Part shown: positions 49,243 through 58,515 of the stretch, in pieces
Layout of the letters: each line of letters opens with the position of its first letter
Position numbering within the stretch: position 1 is the stretch's first letter
Assembly (NCBI GenBank): GCA_001887945.1
Contig: LDOQ01000005.1
Span: forward strand, 85,203 to 149,202
Origin: Spraguea lophii
Lineage: Eukaryota; Microsporidia; Spragueidae
Reading direction: 5' to 3'
Length of the DNA stretch: 64,000 nucleotides
The notes under the pieces: model-generated
Told to the model about the DNA's origin: nothing
What the model saw: the letters and a program-made list of their open reading frames with translations, nothing else
Database searches by the model: none
Translations under genes and position numbers: made by a program

Positions 49243-52200
49243 TTATATAATGAATTTATTTAATATTTTATATATTTCATATATCACCTCTTTTCTTTTT
49301 CTTTCTATTTTATTACATATATATTCTTGTATTATATTATTTTCATTGATAAAATCTATTAGAATATTTCTTATTATAAAATTATATTGTTTGATGTTAA
49401 TACCACTCTTACTACGATAAATGCTATATGTTTTTTGTAATAGAAGCATAGATGCATGTGATGGTAGTATTTCTATAATAAAATCTTTATTGTAGAATAT
49501 TGGTGTTTTTATATATTTATCTGTTATCTCTTTAGTTTTATTATCTCTATTATCATTTTCATCTTTGCTTTTAATATCTTCTCTGTTATCTTGTTCATCT
49601 TTGCTTTTAATATCTTCTCTGTTATCTTGTTCATCGTTGCTTTGTTTGTCTTCTCGATTATCTTTTTTATTTTTTAATATTCTCATTGGTTGATCTGCTC
49701 TTCTTAAATTATGCACTCCACTCTTTATTTCTACCTTCTTCATCAATATACTTCCTTCATTAGATCGTAAATTAAATGGTAAATATTCATAAAATATTAT
49801 ATCTCCATTATATGATATTCCTGCCAATGCCAATTTAGGTTCATCTACCATATATTCTGTAAATATAATATTATTTAAATATTCACTGGAAGATAGTGGA
49901 TGGAGTTTTACTGGCTTCGTCTGATAATAAAAAAATGTTATTCCACGTATAATATCTGATGCTATTATATAATTTTTTATAGTAGATACACTACTTGTAA
50001 ATATGGATAGGTCGTGGAATGCTATACCATTGAGACCATCTACATCTAATTCGTATACCATTATTTTTGTACCAATGGATAAACATATTTTTCCACGTAG
50101 TTCGGAACAGCACGTAACTGCTCCTTTGGTAATTTCTTCAGATATCAATTTAAGTTTTTTTGTATTTCTTTTATTATGGTTTAAACGAGATTTTGACATC
50201 TTATTATTTTTACTCTCTTCTTTTACATCCTCTTGATCGTATTGGACTATATCTACTAAATCAAATATCAGAATTCTTCCTCTGGTATACCTATCCTCAC
50301 CTTTCGATAAACTCGTACAAACCACTATATATTCTTTAGTCTCCATTTTATTAGATAACATCATTTTCTTAATATCACAAATAACCTCAAAATCCAAAAA
50401 TTTAAATTCTGAAACAAACACAAATTCCAGAGTATAAATCTCCAAATAAAAAGAATATTCAGGAAGAAAATCTTCTTCTTCATTATTCAACAATAACATA
50501 TTATCGGCATTAGACCTAGAAATATTATTTTCAACATCAGCACTAGATTTATATTCCCCATACGTACCTACAACATAATATCCATTATATTCTACCAAAT
50601 ATTTACCGTCTCTTTTTATTTCATAAAGATCCTCCACCTCAATCTTATCTTTTACCAATACACTATTCTTTAATATTATATAATATTTCCCATTATAATA
50701 TTTTATATCCTCCACATTCTGTATCATCTCCATCTCCATATATCTACCACTACCTACCAACATAACAATTTTACATTTATATCCTTTAATAAATATTATA
50801 CCATTAGCAATAGATATATAATTATAACCATCACATACAAAAGTATTATATCTTTTTACCAACATATTACTAATATATTCATAGATTATCATTCTATTAT
50901 AATCAGTAATTATAATAATATATATTCTACACCCTTTATTAAATATATAATAATCTATTATATCCTCTGTATCATTATTATTACCATAAAAATTATTATT
51001 ATTGTTACCAGGGTTAGTATAGGTCAGATCATAATTAATAGAATTACCATTATTACAATGATTAATTATAATTTCTTTAGGTAATAAACATATATTTTCT
51101 CCTATCCTCTCTTCTAGATTATTTAAATCTATAAAATATATTTTTTCATTTATAAACATCAATATATTATTATTAACATAACAATCACTATTATTATATT
51201 CTGTCAATAATTCTATATCTATCATATTATTTTTATTTTTAATATTCTTACCATTACTTTCAATATTTTTATTATTATATTTTATTTTATATAAAGATAT
51301 ATTATCAGTTAATATTATTATTATATCTTTATAATTATATACTTTCTTTATTCCCATAATTTTTATTTCTTTTATTAAATTAAGATTATTATATATAAAT
51401 ATATTATTCTTTGTAATAAAATATTCATAAGAATCATAACTAAAATAATGTAATATATTATCATTTCTAGATAATAGTATATTGTATTTATCTTTATTAA
51501 TAACCATAGTACTCTTAATATTATCTTTTGTATTATTATTGATATCGTTAGTATTATCTTTTGTATCACTCTTAATACAATCTTTACTAAGTATAATATA
51601 TTTATCATCTATAAATATTTTATTATGATTATTTATTTTTATTTTATTCTTACTTTTAAATATTTTATAATTCTTAATAACAGATACTTTGGTTCCTTTG
51701 ATACTCAATAATTCTTTATATTCTATTTCTTTATTACATATTTGATTATTATATAATTGGTTTCTTATATATAATATATCTGATGTATATTCATTCTTAT
51801 ATACATTTATAATTCTATATTTTAATTTATAATTGTTTTTATCATATTTCTTTATCATATTTTTATTATTACCGTTATCAGTATTAGTGTTATTATTAGG
51901 TTTATTATTATTTATATCTTTATAATCTTTATTATTATTAGCTTCATTATTATTATCTCTTTCTTCATCATTATCACCATCTTTATCTTTATCACTACCT
52001 TCATAACCTTTATTATCATTTTCTGTTATAATAATCTTTTCTTTATGATTTATAATATCATTATCTATTTCTATAAGATATGAATCTTTATCTACAGAGT
52101 CTATAAATAATAAATTATTACTTCTACTTATATTAGCTATCTTAAACTCAGGTAAACTAGTATTACCTATATTATCATTTGTATTATACATTTCTTTATC

Positions 52201-53478
52201 ATAACTATTTATATACTCTAATACTATATCTCTTATTCTTCTACCATCCATATTAACTCTAAAGACTATATTCTCTTCCATAAATACTAAGTTCTTCTTA
52301 TAAAAATATGGCATAGATGATAAAGAAATATTTATATGTTCTATAGATTCTATAATATTATGTCTATAATACTGATTATTCACTGCGAAATAAAAATAGT
52401 TGGTAGATAATACAACATAATTTAATTCATCAACAATTATTTTATATACATTTCTATCTAACATAATTACTCGTTCTAAATGTAATCTTAATTTTTTTAT
52501 ATCAATATCAGAATCTTTCTTTTCATCTGTCATATAATTATTAATAATATTATCATAATAATAATTAATAACATATAATTTGTCATCTCCCACTATCAAT
52601 ATTTTATTATCCACCATTTTTATATCTTTTATATTATTTATACTTTCATCGTTATAACAATAATCTACTCTACTATACTTAGGTGTATAATATATACTAT
52701 TATCAAACACTATACCTTCTTCTTCTCTCTTATAATCTTTCTCTCTATCTATTTCTCTAATATAATCAGTATCCTTTATATTTTCTATTACATTATAATT
52801 ATTATCTAATATATTGTAATTGTTTATATATTTATTCTCTTTGATATTATCATCTATTATATTTATAATATTATTATTATTTACTATGACATTGTTATTG
52901 GCATTGTTATTGGTAGTATTATCATTTTTATCATTATTACTTTTATTATCATTATTATCTTTATCATCTTGTTCTTTATTGAATATAATATTATTGAAAG
53001 TATAAAATTCTATATCCTTTTTATTAGGATTAAAAAATATACACGAAGAATAATTTATTTTCAAAAGACATATATTGTTATTGCATATTATTGTAGGGAA
53101 ATAATAATCATATTCATATTTTTCTAGATTTCTTATGCATATTAATTTTAATCCAGATAAAGATACTTCAAATTGGGATATTTTGCATTCTTTAAATAAT
53201 ATTATTAAATTATTTTTATATTTTTTAGTTTTGTTTATATCATTATTTATATTATCTTCATATTCTTTATTATTTTCATTATCTTTGTTATCTTCATATT
53301 TCTCAATGGCTATTATTTCTTCATATAAATCTTCTTTGTATATTAATCTATCTTGATGGTATACACTTATATATGTGTTAGAATATGTTATTATTGTGTT
53401 TGTATTGTCTATAAATTTACCTATTACAGATCCATCTGAGGTATTTGATAATTTTGTTTTTGAGTATACATAGGTCAT
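49243..53478 (-). CDS. CFT1: Cleavage and polyadenylation factor CPSF160/Cft1
   Basis: The 1411-residue triple beta-propeller scaffold recognises the pre-mRNA 3'-end with the CPSF/CPF complex. The C-terminal propeller is diagnostic: YIVVCTSLSKGEDRYTRGRI, LIFDLVDIV, then EEITKGAVTCCSELRGKICL and SIGTKIMVYELDVDGLNGIA, then IIASDIIRGITFFYYQ and YMVDEPKLALAGISYNGDII. It has large Asn/Asp-rich inserts (for example ~175-215 and ~495-560) and a tandem repeat of DEQDNREDIKSK type near the C-terminus (DNA 49560-49650). I place the start at 53478, where ccc touches the ATG. The frame continues 18 codons upstream to 53532 and would add a spurious hydrophobic leader to a nuclear protein. Confidence 0.88.
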   Translation of the reverse strand: MTYVYSKTKLSNTSDGSVIGKFIDNTNTIITYSNTYISVYHQDRLIYKEDLYEEIIAIEKYEDNKDNENNKEYEDNINNDINKTKKYKNNLIILFKECKISQFEVSLSGLKLICIRNLEKYEYDYYFPTIICNNNICLLKINYSSCIFFNPNKKDIEFYTFNNIIFNKEQDDKDNNDNKSNNDKNDNTTNNNANNNVIVNNNNIINIIDDNIKENKYINNYNILDNNYNVIENIKDTDYIREIDREKDYKREEEGIVFDNSIYYTPKYSRVDYCYNDESINNIKDIKMVDNKILIVGDDKLYVINYYYDNIINNYMTDEKKDSDIDIKKLRLHLERVIMLDRNVYKIIVDELNYVVLSTNYFYFAVNNQYYRHNIIESIEHINISLSSMPYFYKKNLVFMEENIVFRVNMDGRRIRDIVLEYINSYDKEMYNTNDNIGNTSLPEFKIANISRSNNLLFIDSVDKDSYLIEIDNDIINHKEKIIITENDNKGYEGSDKDKDGDNDEERDNNNEANNNKDYKDINNNKPNNNTNTDNGNNKNMIKKYDKNNYKLKYRIINVYKNEYTSDILYIRNQLYNNQICNKEIEYKELLSIKGTKVSVIKNYKIFKSKNKIKINNHNKIFIDDKYIILSKDCIKSDTKDNTNDINNNTKDNIKSTMVINKDKYNILLSRNDNILHYFSYDSYEYFITKNNIFIYNNLNLIKEIKIMGIKKVYNYKDIIIILTDNISLYKIKYNNKNIESNGKNIKNKNNMIDIELLTEYNNSDCYVNNNILMFINEKIYFIDLNNLEERIGENICLLPKEIIINHCNNGNSINYDLTYTNPGNNNNNFYGNNNDTEDIIDYYIFNKGCRIYIIIITDYNRMIIYEYISNMLVKRYNTFVCDGYNYISIANGIIFIKGYKCKIVMLVGSGRYMEMEMIQNVEDIKYYNGKYYIILKNSVLVKDKIEVEDLYEIKRDGKYLVEYNGYYVVGTYGEYKSSADVENNISRSNADNMLLLNNEEEDFLPEYSFYLEIYTLEFVFVSEFKFLDFEVICDIKKMMLSNKMETKEYIVVCTSLSKGEDRYTRGRILIFDLVDIVQYDQEDVKEESKNNKMSKSRLNHNKRNTKKLKLISEEITKGAVTCCSELRGKICLSIGTKIMVYELDVDGLNGIAFHDLSIFTSSVSTIKNYIIASDIIRGITFFYYQTKPVKLHPLSSSEYLNNIIFTEYMVDEPKLALAGISYNGDIIFYEYLPFNLRSNEGSILMKKVEIKSGVHNLRRADQPMRILKNKKDNREDKQSNDEQDNREDIKSKDEQDNREDIKSKDENDNRDNKTKEITDKYIKTPIFYNKDFIIEILPSHASMLLLQKTYSIYRSKSGINIKQYNFIIRNILIDFINENNIIQEYICNKIERKRKEVIYEIYKILNKFII
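49556..49655 (-). repeat. In-frame tandem repeat inside CFT1 (~36-bp unit)
   Basis: The phrase 'cttttaatatcttctctgttatcttgttcatctttg' and variants occur about three times, encoding repeated DEQDNREDIKSK-like peptides. It lies in the linker before the final helices of Cft1. Confidence 0.8.
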
Positions 53479-54051
53479 GGGCATAAACAAATTAAAAAAT
53501 AATATAAATAAAAAAATATAATGGCTTAGCATGAAAGAGAGAATAATAATGATATTCGCATAATAGAAGTTTATAGGGTTATGGTTATAATAGATTAATA
53601 TATCATGTTATAAAGTAATTATAAATCATCAACAAACTTATAAAAATATATTTTATTCCATGATATTGATATGAGAAGATTACGTTGAAATACATTGTAG
53701 AGTAATATGGATGTAATAATATTTTAGAGTATAAGATAAGATGAGATTAATGCATATATTAAAAGTTGGAATAAATTTATAAAAATATATTTGATAAGTT
53801 TAAATATATTATATTTAGCTTAGTCGCGAACTTTTATGTGTAATAACATTCAAATTATATTTATGTATAAAAATAATAAGGTTATTTAATGGTAATCAGA
53901 AATCAGGTTCTTTTATAAAAATCTTTAATTATAAAAATAATAAGTTTATTTTCCATTAGAAAAAGATAAAACCTTTCATTCATTCATTACTATGAATATA
54001 AGAAGAATAAAGAATATTTATTAATTAAACACTAATTTAACTATTACATAA
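53479..54051. other. A+T-rich intergenic region
   Basis: Upstream of CFT1 and downstream of the FYRN/FYRC gene. I see no gene, repeat family or RNA. Confidence 0.45.
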
Positions 54052-54711
54052 TTATTCTCGTATTAGATTACAGTTATCAAATCTTTTCATAACTGGTTTA
54101 TATTTTTTTAATTTACTTACATCATAGGATGCCTCTATTTTAGATTGTACGCTTATATTATCCAATCCATAAAATTCCTCAATAGAATGAAATTCTGTTA
54201 TATTCAAATCCTTCTTAAATCTTTCCCATGCATCTATACCTACCCATCTATCATTTTCTGATGATTTAATATCAAATAAATCAGGTTTCTCTACTATTTT
54301 ACAAATATAAAAAACCCTATCTTTATTAGAAACATTATTATGATTGACATCATCATTATGAATATCTGTAGTATCCATTCTATTATCATTATTTATTCCT
54401 ATTTTCTTATATTTTCTTTTTGCAGTATATCCAATTGGATATATAACATTTTCTGTATGATAGAATGGATCTACTGATATTTTACCAAAATTTGTTACAG
54501 ACATTCGTTTACTTGCTGTTCCAAAAACAAACGGTGCTTTTATATGTAGTGTTGTCAATGGCGGTGCTACTACTTCTTTCAATGCTGCATATAATGCTTT
54601 TTCTGTAATAGATAGATCTTCTATATTTTTTTTAAGTTGAGATTTTAATTTTGTTAATTTAAACTTGCGTTCTAATTCGGTGGTAAATTGTTGTGAAAAT
54701 GAAGGTTGCAT
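54052..54711 (-). CDS. FYRN/FYRC (FY-rich) domain protein
   Basis: The 219-residue protein has an N-terminal coiled-coil helix (~8-48), then the FYRN half with GKISVDPFYHTENVIYPIGY and TAKRKY (~76-101). A short Asn/Asp insert (~105-130) precedes the FYRC half with DRVFYICKIVEKPDLFDI, WVGIDAWERF and EEFYGLDNISVQSKIE (~131-193). FYRN and FYRC pack as one module and occur in chromatin proteins (trithorax/MLL, TBRG1-like, JmjC demethylases). Here the module stands alone, as in TBRG1-type proteins, so it is probably a nuclear chromatin or transcription factor. accccATG-type start (cccct before the ATG). Confidence 0.8.
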   Translation of the reverse strand: MQPSFSQQFTTELERKFKLTKLKSQLKKNIEDLSITEKALYAALKEVVAPPLTTLHIKAPFVFGTASKRMSVTNFGKISVDPFYHTENVIYPIGYTAKRKYKKIGINNDNRMDTTDIHNDDVNHNNVSNKDRVFYICKIVEKPDLFDIKSSENDRWVGIDAWERFKKDLNITEFHSIEEFYGLDNISVQSKIEASYDVSKLKKYKPVMKRFDNCNLIRE

Positions 54712-55020
54712 AGGGGTAACGTTATAAACAATTATTTATATGTAATAAATATTTTCAATATTTGATTAATAAATTGTAATTTATAAAAATTCAGATATAC
54801 AATTGTTTAAAACAATATTCTAATTGTTGTTTATCTAAAAAAATTATTAAAAATTATAAATAATATTCTAATTGTTATTTATTTAAGAAAATAATAAAAA
54901 TTATGATATAAAAAATTAATATAAAATATAAAGAGAAAATTAAAATACATTTATCAAACCACGCAACAATATATTTATATTTTTTGTAATAGATTTATTA
55001 ATATCATTTGTATAAATAGT
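54712..55020. other. Spacer with a duplicated 48-bp unit
   Basis: Contains the short tandem repeat listed at 54812-54905. Otherwise A+T-rich and without genes. Confidence 0.5.
54812..54905. repeat. Two tandem ~48-bp copies
   Basis: The phrase aatattctaattgttRtttatYtaaRaaaat-attaaaaattat occurs at 54814 and again at 54862. Confidence 0.8.
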
Positions 55021-56031
55021 TTATGCACCCCTTGGCAAAGCAAAACGCACAACTTTTCTTTTCATTCTAAAAATACCATAATACTGGAATTGAAACAAGC
55101 AGAACAACAGGAATAATGTACCAACAAATATAAAATGTGTTATGAAGGCATAAATATTCACATACCCAGTAAATATCAGATAGAACGTAATATTATAAAA
55201 TAGAGCTACTGAACTAAGTGTTAAATACACATTCAAGGATAGTTGTTTGGTCAAGAGCAAGTATAACAGATAATAGAGATGTACTCCAATTTTAATCTTC
55301 ACATGAAAATCCCATATAAGAATATTGTAAATAAAAAATCTAACACAAGCATTACATATGCACAGTATAAATTCATATATAGTAGAATACGATGATAAAT
55401 AACTAACAAAAATTTGTACCATCCATAACACTTCAATAATTAGATATGGTATATTTGTAAAATATTTAGAAGAAGATACTTTTCCATCCACAGTTAATGC
55501 TATTAACATAAATTGCATACTAATCAATAAAAGTAAAAAACACGAAGAAATACCCGCTGCCATCTCTTTTTGAAAATCTGCTCTATTTTTCAATTTGAAG
55601 AATGTTCGTAAAATAACAATAAGTATAATAATTATGAATATCAGAAAAGGTATTGTTGAAAAACTACATGTAGGAAAACTCATATTGATGATAGAATATA
55701 CTGCAAAATAAGGAAGTATACTAATACCTATTATCAATATAAAAAAACTTAAACTAATGAGATTTACATTTAAAGGAGAAAATAATCTACTAAATAGAAA
55801 CGCTTTCCTCTCATCTTTAAACTGCTCCAAAGCCATCTCACCAAAAAGATCATAAAAATTTCTTTTATATCTATCAGATAAAATACCATATGCAAAATTT
55901 ATCTTCATAAATTCTTCACCATCACCTTTAGTAATATCTGGATGGTATTTGATAGCAAGCTTTCTATAAGAAGCCTTTATTTCAGTAGGGTTTGATTCTT
56001 TTGTTATTTGAAGTATAGAATATAAATCCAT
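55021..56031 (-). CDS. Membrane J-domain protein (DnaJ/Hsp40)
   Basis: The 336-residue protein has an N-terminal J domain (1-~65), YSILQITKESNPTEIKASYR followed by the HPD motif (30-32), complete with helix IV. About seven to eight hydrophobic segments (~92-315) and a short basic C-terminus (RMKRKVVRFALPRGA) follow. HPD stimulates Hsp70 ATPase, so the protein should recruit Hsp70 (BiP or cytosolic, depending on topology) to a membrane, most likely the ER. There is no Gly/Phe or zinc region, so it is not a classic type I or II J-protein. Not Sec63 as far as I can see, since no Brl domain is visible. accc abuts the ATG. Confidence 0.9.
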   Translation of the reverse strand: MDLYSILQITKESNPTEIKASYRKLAIKYHPDITKGDGEEFMKINFAYGILSDRYKRNFYDLFGEMALEQFKDERKAFLFSRLFSPLNVNLISLSFFILIIGISILPYFAVYSIINMSFPTCSFSTIPFLIFIIIILIVILRTFFKLKNRADFQKEMAAGISSCFLLLLISMQFMLIALTVDGKVSSSKYFTNIPYLIIEVLWMVQIFVSYLSSYSTIYEFILCICNACVRFFIYNILIWDFHVKIKIGVHLYYLLYLLLTKQLSLNVYLTLSSVALFYNITFYLIFTGYVNIYAFITHFIFVGTLFLLFCLFQFQYYGIFRMKRKVVRFALPRGA

Positions 56032-56501
56032 GGGTATTAAAATATTTTTATTTAAATATAAAATTTGATATCAAAAATATGATATGATTTTTATTTTGTT
56101 TTATTGGAAATATTTTATCTTCTGATATTAGAATATTCTGTTATTTAGAATTCTTAGAATTTCCGTTTATGATTATTTAACACAATAAAATAAAATTTAT
56201 TTAAATTTCTTATTTTATAATATTTTTAAATTTAAGATAATTTATTATGTTTAGTGGTTTTATGAGCTAATAGATAATTATTTCTTTGACCAACAAAATT
56301 ATTGCCTTTGTTAACATTTCTATATTAATCAACAAAATTACTATCTTTGTTAGTTTCCTTATATTGATTATTAAAACATTGAATTGTTATTATATTCTTT
56401 ATTTATTATTAAAATATTGAATGTTATTATAAAATATTAATCGACAAAATATTTATTATTAAAATTATATTCTTTATTTATTATTATCACTCTTTTTTTA
56501 T
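56032..56501. other. Spacer with short tandem repeats
   Basis: At 56299-56376 the phrase 'caacaaaattaYtRYctttgttaRYatttctatattRat' appears twice (~39-bp unit). At 56370-56480 variants of 'ttattattaaaatattgaatgttattat' recur. No gene. Confidence 0.6.
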
Positions 56502-57236
56502 TTATTCTCTTTTTCTTCCTCTAGATCTTACTTCTTCTAATCTTTGCATAAGATCTGTATCCTTTGTATTATTATTGTATCCCTTATAAAAACCTTCTAT
56601 GCTTTCATTAAAAGAACTCATCGATTTTTCAAATACAAATAAATCTACAGCCTTATCTTCTATTTTAGTAGAAATGAATGATAATCCAAAGTCTATTATA
56701 TAAACATTCTTTGTGTCTAAAAGTTTTGTATTATTGCAACTGGTATTCATTGAATCTATTGCAATACTATCTATATCCATATCTTTTTCATTCATAATAC
56801 GATTCTCTTTTATTTCCAAATCTTTTTCTTGTATATCTAAAATATTTTTATCGATAATAATATTCAATGGTGTTATATCACCATGTATAACATTCCTATC
56901 ATGCATTTGTCTTATTAATAATCCTATATTATATAATATTTCTGTTTTATATTTTTTATAATCATTATGAAGTAATATATCTTTTAATGTTACACCTTCT
57001 ATCTTACTCATGCATATAGTATCCTCTCTATTTTCTTTACCATTGTTTATTATTTGAGGAACATTTAAATCTTTTAGTTTTTCTAATATTTTCTTTTCTG
57101 ATTTTGTTCTTTTCTTTATCAACTGTGTATCTAATTCTGGAATACGATATGCTTTGGATATACGTTGTTTATAAATGTTTATACCATCAGTATATATTTT
57201 TGCTTCGGCACCATGTGCTAGAAGTTCAAAAGACAT
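56502..57236 (-). CDS. BUD32: KEOPS-complex kinase/ATPase Bud32 (PRPK)
   Basis: The 244-residue atypical small kinase has LAHGAEAKIY (6-15), the ATP-site lysine K23, the Bud32 block YRIPELDTQLIKKRTKSEKK (30-49), IHGDITPLNII (D120) and IDFG (D182). It ends with the arginine-rich tail RSRGRKRE. Bud32 works with Kae1, Cgi121 and Pcc1 to make t6A37 on ANN-decoding tRNAs, which links functionally to the tRNA-Thr in this window. An insert of ~40 charged residues (133-172) sits between the catalytic loop and DFG. I chose the ATG at 57236 because ccc touches it; another ATG lies two codons upstream as ATGCCCATG. Confidence 0.95.
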   Translation of the reverse strand: MSFELLAHGAEAKIYTDGINIYKQRISKAYRIPELDTQLIKKRTKSEKKILEKLKDLNVPQIINNGKENREDTICMSKIEGVTLKDILLHNDYKKYKTEILYNIGLLIRQMHDRNVIHGDITPLNIIIDKNILDIQEKDLEIKENRIMNEKDMDIDSIAIDSMNTSCNNTKLLDTKNVYIIDFGLSFISTKIEDKAVDLFVFEKSMSSFNESIEGFYKGYNNNTKDTDLMQRLEEVRSRGRKRE

Positions 57237-57445
57237 GGGCATAAAATAAACGTGGAAATAAAAAATATGGTTAAGAAATGAGATGGTATGAAAATCAATG
57301 ATATTGATAAATGAAAGTATAATTGTTATTTAACATTCTTTGCATTACCATATTTATCATTTTAAATAATTTTATCATTATTCCATTATTCTATAATTTT
57401 CTCAAATAATTTATTTTTTATTTCTACAAAATTTATACCACCCTA

Positions 57446-58096
57446 ATGTATACAGACACTTCTCTTGAAAAAGATTTTATTAAGTTAACAAAAACATTTC
57501 TTTCTTCCATACAATATAAACCATTGGGTAACCATACTTTAGAAATGGTAAAGACACCCGAAAATATAGAGAAAGCAGCAAAATATAACACAAAGAAAGA
57601 AAAAGAAGAAGAAAAAATAAGATTAAGACGAGAAAAGATAAAAAGTAAGATAGAAAATAGAATTCAAAAGAAGAAATCGGATTCTAAGAAGGAAAACGGT
57701 GAAAATAGTAAAGAGCAAAGTAAAAGTAGAAAGAAGGTTAAGGGTAAAATTGATAAAGATAAACAAAATGATGGGGATATAAATAAAATGGAGAATAAGA
57801 ATAGAAAGAGACAAGTAAAAGATAAAAGTGATAAAAAAATAGAGACAAGAGGAAGAAAGAAGAAAATACATGATGAAGGTGATAATAAAGTAAAAGATGA
57901 TAATAAGAGTAATAAGATTGAAACAAGGGGAAGAAAAAAGAAAGCAAAAGAAGAAGGTGATAGTAATGTAAAGGATGTCAATAAGAATAAGAAAGTAGAG
58001 ACACGTGGAAGGAAGAAGAAAATAATAGATAATGAAAAAAAATCTAAAAAAGAAAAAATAATTAAAAGAAAGGTAAAAAATGAAGATATAGAATAA
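57446..58096 (+). CDS. Lys-rich protein with three AT-hook-like repeats
   Basis: The 216-residue protein is very basic. After a short ordered N-terminus (1-50, containing LEKDFIKLTKTFLSSIQYK), it turns into a charged helix. Three tandem copies of a ~27-residue unit around 'K-(I/V)-ETRGRKKK-x3-(D/E)-EGD' (~135-195) follow. RGRKKK is close to the RGRP core of AT-hooks that bind the minor groove of A+T-rich DNA, lacking the proline. It is probably a nuclear chromatin protein, inferred only from composition. Start: accctaATG. Confidence 0.65.
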   Translation: MYTDTSLEKDFIKLTKTFLSSIQYKPLGNHTLEMVKTPENIEKAAKYNTKKEKEEEKIRLRREKIKSKIENRIQKKKSDSKKENGENSKEQSKSRKKVKGKIDKDKQNDGDINKMENKNRKRQVKDKSDKKIETRGRKKKIHDEGDNKVKDDNKSNKIETRGRKKKAKEEGDSNVKDVNKNKKVETRGRKKKIIDNEKKSKKEKIIKRKVKNEDIE

Positions 58097-58515
58097 ATAG
58101 ATGTGTTAGATGGTTATTATTTTATTTAATTAAAAATATTACATAATAAAATGTTAATAAGAATGTTTTATTACCTTATCATTTAATATTAAAGATTATT
58201 TTATATAAAAAATATAGTTTAAAAATTTTGTAAATGAAAAGAAGTTATCTATACAGAAATAATTTTTATTTATTAATTCCTTATATACATGGAATATCAA
58301 TTATTTGTTCCTATTTCACTCTTTAAACTCCATATCCAACAATAATTTAAAATATCTTATACATATGAGTTTATAATGAAACAATAATAAATCTTATAAT
58401 AAAATATTACATTATATCATAATCTTAAAACTTTCATTATTATCGTATATAACATATTATTATCATATTTTTAATTATTATATTATATATTACAATTTTA
58501 CATATTTTTCAGCCC
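58097..58515. other. A+T-rich spacer before LTN1
   Basis: No gene or repeat family is evident. cagcccATG marks the next start. Confidence 0.5.

Noticed and set aside
53479..53532. Hydrophobic N-terminal extension of CFT1 that looks like a signal peptide
   Set aside because: CPSF160 is nuclear. The CCC signal touches the ATG at 53478, so the upstream codons are most likely untranscribed or untranslated DNA.
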